NCBI RefSeq assembly: GCF_024809855.1
Contig: NZ_JANUEM010000009.1
Span: 1 to 64,000 of the forward strand
DNA from: Rheinheimera pacifica
GTDB lineage: Bacteria > Pseudomonadota > Gammaproteobacteria > Enterobacterales > Alteromonadaceae
Length of the DNA: 64,000 nucleotides
Direction of reading: 5' to 3'
The notes below the pieces were generated by a model, which saw only the letters and a program-made list of their open reading frames with translations, had not been told where the DNA came from and did not search any database. The position numbers and the translations under genes are program-made. Positions 58,566 through 64,000 of the stretch are shown piece by piece; position 1 is the stretch's first letter, and each line of letters starts with the position of its first letter.

Positions 58566-60083
58566 ATGCAGACAGCTAGCTCAAGCGCCACAGCAAAACT
58601 CAGTACGCCAGAAAAGCTTAGTGTGACAGAAAAAATCGGCTATAGCCTCGGCGATCTGGCGGCTAACCTGATCTTTCAGACACTGATGACCTTTCTGGCT
58701 TTTTTCTATACCGACGTTTATCAGATCCCGGCTGGCTCTGCGGCGGCTATTATTTTTACCGGCGGTATTATCGGTGCTTTTTTTAACCCGGTAATGGGGC
58801 TGATTGCTGACAGAACCCAAAGCCGCTGGGGTAAATTCCGGCCCTGGATTTTATGGACAGCCGTGCCCTTCGGCGTTATTGCTTTGCTGGCGTTCAGCAC
58901 GCCCGATTTCAGCCCGCAGGGTAAAATTATTTATGCTTTTACAACTTATGTGTTGCTGGTGCTGGTGTATTCGGCCAATAACCTGCCATATTCGGCATTA
59001 AGCGGCGTACTTACCGGCAATATGGCCGAACGTAACAGCTTGTCGGCATACCGCTTTGTAGCGGTAATGGTGGCGCAGTTTATTATTCAGGCGCTGTTGC
59101 TACCACTGGTGCTGATCCTGGGCGACGGCGATAAAGCCGTGGGCTTTGAAAACACCATGACGCTGTTTGCCTGTGTGGGTATCGCTTTTTTTCTGATCAC
59201 CTTTATTACCACCAAAGAGCGGGTGCTTACCCTTAGCAGCGGCAGTTCCAGTATCCGCCAGGACTTAGGCGATCTGCTACGCAACAAGCCGTGGTTTATT
59301 CTGCTGCTGTTAACGGTGCTGGTGTTTATTACGCTGGCACTAAAAGGCGGCATGTATATTTTTTACTTTGAGCATTACCTCAGTGCGCCACATGTTGCGC
59401 AATTTCTGCAACATATCGGCTTTAATCGTTTTATTGCCGGTTTAAACAGCCTGCTTACCGGCATGGGTTTAACGGAGTTTCTCTGGCCGCAAGATGCCGC
59501 TACCTCGGGTTTTAGCCTGTTTAATGCCGGCGGCATTATCTGCATGATTATTGGTATTGGTTTTTCCAAGCCGCTGGCCGACAGGTTTGGCAAGCGTGAT
59601 GTGTTTGCCGTGGCGCTGTTTATTTCTACGCTGTTTATTCTGCTGTTTTATCTGCTGCCGCCTGATGCTATTGGTCTGGTGTTTTTAGCGCAGCTGCTGC
59701 ACGGCTTTTTTTACGGCATTACTATTCCGCTGCTGTGGGCCATGATTGCCGACGTGGCTGATTATTCCGAATGGAAAAACCACCGCCGCGCCACCGCCAT
59801 TATTTTTTCAGCGATGATTTTCGGCCTCAAATTAGGGCTGAGTATCGGCGGTGCTCTGGTAGCAGGCATTCTGGCGCATTACGGTTATGACGCCCTGTTA
59901 GCCACCCAGGCCGAAAGCACCATTAACGGCATTAAACTGTCGGTTAGTTTATATGCGGCGCTGCCGTTTTTACTCGGTGTGGCCTGCATGTTTGTGTATG
60001 AAATTAATAAGCATAAAGAAATGCAGATTGAACAAGAACTAAGCCAGCGCCGCGCCGCGGCTGGTGTGCTGCAGGGAGAATAA
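58566..60083 (+). CDS. GPH-family glycoside/pentoside:cation symporter (xylo-oligosaccharide importer)
   Basis: 505 residues with 12 membrane segments. The GPH (MelB/XynP/XylP) pattern is clear: KIGYSLGDLAANLIFQTLMTFLAFFYTDVY at the start, FNPVMGLIADRTQSRWGKFRPWIL (about residues 76-99), and LLWAMIADVADYSEWKNHRRATAIIFSAMIFGLKLG in the second half. It carries glycosides with Na+ or H+. Being between GH8 (periplasmic) and a cytosolic GH43, it should import xylobiose or xylo-oligosaccharides. The next gene begins 5 bases after the stop. Confidence 0.92.
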   Translation: MQTASSSATAKLSTPEKLSVTEKIGYSLGDLAANLIFQTLMTFLAFFYTDVYQIPAGSAAAIIFTGGIIGAFFNPVMGLIADRTQSRWGKFRPWILWTAVPFGVIALLAFSTPDFSPQGKIIYAFTTYVLLVLVYSANNLPYSALSGVLTGNMAERNSLSAYRFVAVMVAQFIIQALLLPLVLILGDGDKAVGFENTMTLFACVGIAFFLITFITTKERVLTLSSGSSSIRQDLGDLLRNKPWFILLLLTVLVFITLALKGGMYIFYFEHYLSAPHVAQFLQHIGFNRFIAGLNSLLTGMGLTEFLWPQDAATSGFSLFNAGGIICMIIGIGFSKPLADRFGKRDVFAVALFISTLFILLFYLLPPDAIGLVFLAQLLHGFFYGITIPLLWAMIADVADYSEWKNHRRATAIIFSAMIFGLKLGLSIGGALVAGILAHYGYDALLATQAESTINGIKLSVSLYAALPFLLGVACMFVYEINKHKEMQIEQELSQRRAAAGVLQGE

Positions 60084-60088
60084 CGCTA

Positions 60089-61093
60089 ATGTCCGCCACC
60101 GATTATAAAGCTCTAAAAGCCAAAGCAATTTCGCAACCACTGGTAGAGCATATTTACACTGCCGACCCATCAGCGCATGTGTTTGACGGCCGTATTTATA
60201 TTTACCCGTCGCACGACATTGACGCGGGTATTGCCTTTAATGACAACGGCGATCATTTTGCCATGCAGGATTACCACGTACTGTCGCTGGACGACCCCGA
60301 TGCCACTGCAGTAGATCACGGCGTAGCGCTGCATATTAACGACGTACCCTGGGCAGAGCGGCAAATGTGGGCACCGGATGCGGCAAAAAAAGGCGATAAA
60401 TATTATTTTTATTTTCCGGCGAAAAAAGCCGATGGCCGCTTTCAGTTGGGTGTCGCAACCGGTGATAGCCCAGCCGGGCCTTTTACGGCACAGCCGCAGC
60501 CAATACAGGGCAGTTACTCAATAGACCCGGCCGTATTTGCCGACGATGATGGCAGCTACTATCTGTACTTTGGCGGCATCTGGGGTGGCCAGTTACAGCA
60601 GTACCGCAATAACCACTACGATGCGCAATATGCCGAACCTGCCGCCAATGAACCGGCACTGGGGCCCAAAGTGGCCCGGCTAACCGACAATATGCTGGAA
60701 TTTGCCGAAGCGCCGCGCGAAATTTTAATCCAGGACGAACACGGCCAGCCATTACTGGCCGGTGATACTGAGCGGCGCTTTTTTGAAGCGTCCTGGCTGC
60801 ATAAGTATAACGGTAAATACTATTTTTCTTATTCTACCGGCGATACCCATTATCTTTGCTATGCCACCGGCAACAGCCCCTACGGCCCTTTTACTTATCA
60901 GGGCCGTATATTGGAACCGGTTATCGGCTGGACTACCCATCATTCTATCTGCGAATTTAACGGTAAATGGTATCTGTTTTACCACGACTCGGTGCTGTCT
61001 GAAGGAGTAACCCATTTACGCTCGGTAAAAATGGCTGAACTACAGTATGACGCCGAAGGGCGGATCCGCACTTTAACGCCGTACCGCGACTAA
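60089..61093 (+). CDS. GH43 glycosidase, cytosolic (beta-xylosidase/arabinofuranosidase)
   Basis: 334 residues without a signal peptide, thus cytosolic. Propeller motifs are YTADPSAHVFDGRIYIYPSHD with the catalytic Asp region, SIDPAVFADDDGSYYLYFGGIWGG (about residues 142-165), and FFEASWLHKYNGKYYFSYSTGD with the acid Glu. The C-terminal WTTHHSICEFNGKWYLFYHDS is typical of the GH43 subfamily that includes short xylosidases. It would split oligosaccharides brought in by the GPH symporter 5 bases upstream. Arabinofuranosidase activity is an alternative. Confidence 0.92.
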   Translation: MSATDYKALKAKAISQPLVEHIYTADPSAHVFDGRIYIYPSHDIDAGIAFNDNGDHFAMQDYHVLSLDDPDATAVDHGVALHINDVPWAERQMWAPDAAKKGDKYYFYFPAKKADGRFQLGVATGDSPAGPFTAQPQPIQGSYSIDPAVFADDDGSYYLYFGGIWGGQLQQYRNNHYDAQYAEPAANEPALGPKVARLTDNMLEFAEAPREILIQDEHGQPLLAGDTERRFFEASWLHKYNGKYYFSYSTGDTHYLCYATGNSPYGPFTYQGRILEPVIGWTTHHSICEFNGKWYLFYHDSVLSEGVTHLRSVKMAELQYDAEGRIRTLTPYRD

Positions 61094-61107
61094 ACAGGAG
61101 GCACCGC

Positions 61108-63570
61108 ATGGCCAGGCAACTGCTTGCAGCACTATTAGGGGTTAGCGCAGTATTTACTGTGTTAGCGCAACAGCCATATCAAAACGCCAGCCTGAGCACA
61201 GAGCAACGGGTAGACGATTTACTGGCCCGCATGACACTGGAAGAAAAAGTCGCCCAGTTGCAAACGGTGTGGCAGCAACGCCGGGGGATGGAAGGGCCGC
61301 AACTGCAGTTTTTAGCCGACAAAGCAGCACAAATTATCCCGCTGGGCATTGGCCATATCGGCCGGCCGAGCGAATTTAAAACACCACAACAAATGGCAGA
61401 ATTTAACAATGCACTGCAGCGCTGGCTAAAAGAGAATACCCGGCTGGGCATTCCAGCGCTGATGCACGAAGAAGCGCTGCACGGCTATGCCGCTTTTGAT
61501 GCCACCAGCTTTCCACAGGCAATCGCGCTGGCCAGCAGCTGGTCGCCGGAAGATATGCATGATGTATATGCGCTGGCCGCCCGCGAAATGCGCGCTACCG
61601 GGGTACACTGGGCCTTAACGCCGATTCTGGATATTGCCCGCGACCCGCGCTGGGGCCGGATTGAAGAAACCATGGGCGAAGATCCTTACCTGATGTCAGC
61701 GATGGGGGTGGCAGCGGTACAGGGCTTTCAGGGTAACAGCGGTAAAACCGGCCAGTTTGCGCCAGATAAAGTGGTCGCGACATTAAAGCATCTTACCGGC
61801 CATGGCCAGCCGCAAGCCGGGCTAAATATTGCCCCGGCACACATTTCCCCGCGTGAGCTGCATGAAGTATTTTTGCCGCCGTTTGAAGCAGCTGTAAAGC
61901 TGGCGCATGCCGCCAGTATTATGGCATCGTACAATGAAATTGATGGCATTCCATCGCATGTTAACCGCGCCTTATTGCAAGATATAGTGCGCAAAGAATG
62001 GGGTTTTACCGGCGTAATTGTCAGTGACTATTTTGCCATTGAAGAGCTGAACAGCCGCCATAATTTGTACGACACCGAGGCCGCTGCAGCCAAAGCCGCC
62101 TTACTGGCCGGGGTGGATATGGAAACGCCGGATCCGAAAACCTTCCCGCACTTAACAGCACTGGTGCAAAGTGGTCAGTTAGACGAAAGCGCGATAGACA
62201 CCGCAGTACGCCGCGTACTGGCGCTGAAATTCCGCTTGGGTTTGTTTGACAACCCCTATGTTGATGCCAGCAAAGCCAACGCACTGGTGGGGGCTGCTAA
62301 CGATCGCGACTTTGCCCGGCGGGTGGCGGAAAAATCCATGGTGCTACTAAAAAATGACGGCATTTTACCGCTAAATGCAGCAAAAATTAGCAAGCTGGCG
62401 GTTATTGGGCCGCATGCCGATGAAGTGCTGCTGGGCGGTTACAGCAGTATTCCACGCCAGACAGTGAGTATTTATCAGGGCTTAAAACAAAACCTGCAGG
62501 GTAAAGCACAAGTGCAGTTTGCCCGTGGCACTGTTTTAACCAAAGCCTTAACAGCAACTAAAGCACAAGAGCAGAACCAGGCTTTTATTACCTCAGATAT
62601 CCGCCAGCGCAGCCAGGCGGCCGGTACGTTTTCTATGCAACGCTGGAACTATGATCCTATAGCGCTGGCGACTGATAACGATCGTAAAGGCCTGCTGGAC
62701 GAAGCCGTGGCACTGGCAAAAACCGCCGATGCGGTGGTACTGGTGTTAGGTGAAAACGAGGGCTTATCGCGCGAAGCCTGGGCCGAAAGCCATTTGGGCG
62801 ACCGCACCAGTTTAGCGCTGGTAGGTAACCAGCTGCAGCTGGCGCAGGCCATTCTGGCTACCGGCAAGCCAGTAGTACTGCTGCTAACTAACGGCCGGCC
62901 GCTGGCACTTGGCGAGTTGGCCGAAACAGCACCAGCCATTATTGAAGCCTGGTATCTGGGGCAGGAAACCGGTGCTGCTGTGGCCAATGTGCTGTTTGGC
63001 GATGTTAACCCGTCTGGCAAGTTGCCGCTGACATTCCCGCGCAGTGCTGGCCATATTCCCAGCTATTACAACCATAAAGCCTCTGCTAAACGTGGCTATT
63101 TGTTTGACGACATGAGCCCGCTGTATCCCTTTGGCCATGGCCTGAGCTACACCAGCTTTACCTACAGCAACTTGCAGATTGATGCCAGCGATGCCAGCGC
63201 CAATGACGAAGTGCAAATAAGCCTGACGGTGCAAAACAGCGGCCAGCGCCAGGGCACTGAGGTGGTGCAGTTGTACATTAATGATCCGCTGGCCAGTGTC
63301 ACCCGGCCGGTGCAGCAGTTAACCGGCTTTAAGCGGGTACCCCTTAAACCCGGCGAACAGGCCACACTGCAGTTTACTGTGCCGGTTAACCTGCTGGCGT
63401 TTTTTGATCAGCACATGCGCTGGGTAGTGGAGCCGGGCGAAATCCGCCTGATGCTGGGCAGTTCGTCGGCAGATATTCGCTTAACAGGCAGTTTTGTTAT
63501 TAAAGGTGACGTGACTGAAGTAGCTAACAATAAGGCGTATCTGAGCCAGGCCGTGATCAGCAATAAATAA
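61108..63570 (+). CDS. GH3 beta-xylosidase/beta-glucosidase
   Basis: 820 residues with a signal peptide (cut near VLAQQPY, residue 21), so periplasmic. Domain 1: LLARMTLEEKVAQLQ, LMHEEALHGYAAFDATSFPQ, TPILDIARDPRWGRIEETMGEDPYL and the nucleophile Asp in GVIVSDYFAIEELNSRH (about residue 305). Domain 2 (about 410-640): KSMVLLKNDGILPLN, VLGENEGLSREA. A fibronectin-like domain 3 ends the protein (about 680-800). The family covers xylosidases and glucosidases; the operon points to xylosidase. It starts 14 bases after the GH43 gene behind AGGAGG. Confidence 0.93.
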   Translation: MARQLLAALLGVSAVFTVLAQQPYQNASLSTEQRVDDLLARMTLEEKVAQLQTVWQQRRGMEGPQLQFLADKAAQIIPLGIGHIGRPSEFKTPQQMAEFNNALQRWLKENTRLGIPALMHEEALHGYAAFDATSFPQAIALASSWSPEDMHDVYALAAREMRATGVHWALTPILDIARDPRWGRIEETMGEDPYLMSAMGVAAVQGFQGNSGKTGQFAPDKVVATLKHLTGHGQPQAGLNIAPAHISPRELHEVFLPPFEAAVKLAHAASIMASYNEIDGIPSHVNRALLQDIVRKEWGFTGVIVSDYFAIEELNSRHNLYDTEAAAAKAALLAGVDMETPDPKTFPHLTALVQSGQLDESAIDTAVRRVLALKFRLGLFDNPYVDASKANALVGAANDRDFARRVAEKSMVLLKNDGILPLNAAKISKLAVIGPHADEVLLGGYSSIPRQTVSIYQGLKQNLQGKAQVQFARGTVLTKALTATKAQEQNQAFITSDIRQRSQAAGTFSMQRWNYDPIALATDNDRKGLLDEAVALAKTADAVVLVLGENEGLSREAWAESHLGDRTSLALVGNQLQLAQAILATGKPVVLLLTNGRPLALGELAETAPAIIEAWYLGQETGAAVANVLFGDVNPSGKLPLTFPRSAGHIPSYYNHKASAKRGYLFDDMSPLYPFGHGLSYTSFTYSNLQIDASDASANDEVQISLTVQNSGQRQGTEVVQLYINDPLASVTRPVQQLTGFKRVPLKPGEQATLQFTVPVNLLAFFDQHMRWVVEPGEIRLMLGSSSADIRLTGSFVIKGDVTEVANNKAYLSQAVISNK

Positions 63571-63619
63571 CCGCGGTGGGCATATCACAATAGGATTAAC
63601 CGCAACAGCGGGAGGAATT

Positions 63620-64000
63620 ATGCAACAAAGCAAGCGATATCACGGCAGCGGGCAGTTGTCGGGCATGCTGACACTGGCGTTAGCCTGCAGTTTGGCGCTG
63701 GTTGGTTGTGCTGGGCAGGCACCTGACGGCAGCAGCCAGGGCGTAGAAAAACCGCAGATCCAGCCACAAAACTGGCCACTGCAAAGCGCGCCGATTGCGC
63801 GCAACCAGCAAATAGAAGACAAAATTAACGCCTTGCTCCGCCAGATGACACCCGAGCAGAAAGTCGGCCAGATTATTCAGGCCGATATTGCCTCGGTTAC
63901 ACCCCAGCAAGCGCGCGATTATTACCTGGGCTCGGTGCTAAACGGTGGCAACTCGGCACCGGGGCGTGATAACCGGGTTGGTGCAGCTGCCTGGTTGCAG
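63620..64000 (+). CDS. Second GH3 glycosidase, lipoprotein (partial, runs off the window)
   Basis: The first 127 codons of a gene starting at ATG 63620 behind GGGAGGAA. A signal peptide ends in a lipobox (LALVGC, Cys30). Then NALLRQMTPEQKVGQIIQADI and YYLGSVLNGGNSAPG match the start of GH3 exo-glucan/xylan glucohydrolases (ExoP-like). These differ from the preceding GH3 in length and lack its fibronectin-rich layout in the visible part. It follows the previous GH3 by 49 bases, so it is probably the fifth gene of the operon. Substrate cannot be judged from this fragment. Confidence 0.85.
   Translation, partial: MQQSKRYHGSGQLSGMLTLALACSLALVGCAGQAPDGSSQGVEKPQIQPQNWPLQSAPIARNQQIEDKINALLRQMTPEQKVGQIIQADIASVTPQQARDYYLGSVLNGGNSAPGRDNRVGAAAWLQ

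Overview
The window looks like chromosome of a PTS-poor, polysaccharide-degrading Gammaproteobacterium of the Alteromonadales/Rheinheimera-Alishewanella type. This is inferred from the gene content (TonB-dependent receptor with a surface lipoprotein, xylan hydrolases, XylR/XylA/XylB, ZapE, TacAT-like toxin-antitoxin pair), roughly 50% GC and codon use; no rRNA or tRNA is present to confirm it. No insertion sequence, prophage or CRISPR array was seen.  Layout. 1-5 kb: a tiny unknown protein, cytochrome b561, a secreted esterase, an FMN reductase, a pirin, and an NlpE-like lipoprotein with a solute-binding protein. 5-13 kb: a peptidoglycan amino-sugar locus. A minus-strand operon (Na+/solute symporter, BadF-type kinase, MurQ, NamZ) lies back to back with NagZ and a NagX-like acetyltransferase, giving a complete PTS-independent MurNAc salvage route. 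13-27 kb: a 3-keto-glycoside system made of an MFS importer, a Gfo/Idh/MocA oxidoreductase, two xylose-isomerase-like TIM-barrel proteins, a DUF1080 3-keto-glycoside hydrolase, and a GMC dehydrogenase with its Tat-exported small subunit. A TonB receptor and a lipoprotein with four discoidin repeats follow. Four copies of a 14-bp LacI-type palindrome (TGTAACCGGTTWCA) stand before the four transcription units and define a local regulon; its regulator is not in the window. 27-29.6 kb: a GlcNAc-kinase-like protein, a CutC-family protein and a glycosylasparaginase, suggesting use of GlcNAc-Asn stubs.  29.5-41 kb: a MocR regulator divergent from GNAT and PaiB-like genes; a lipase next to a periplasmic DUF6795-like protein; then pxpA-pxpB-pxpC, a D-glutamate-cyclase-like gene and a D-amino-acid aminotransferase, which suggests D-Glu/5-oxoproline salvage. 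zapE follows and appears to use an ATT start directly behind a toxin-antitoxin pair.  41-64 kb: xylan and xylose use. GH43 and GH115 form an operon. XylR is divergent from xylB-xylA. After a sigma factor/VOC pair, an aldose epimerase, a gamma-glutamyltransferase and an AraC regulator come a XylE-like transporter and a divergent GH8-GPH transporter-GH43-GH3-GH3 operon that runs off the right edge. A shared AAAACATAATT element lies before xylB, xylA and GH8.  Together the genes import and dismantle cell-wall amino sugars, oxidised glycosides and glucuronoxylan oligosaccharides.
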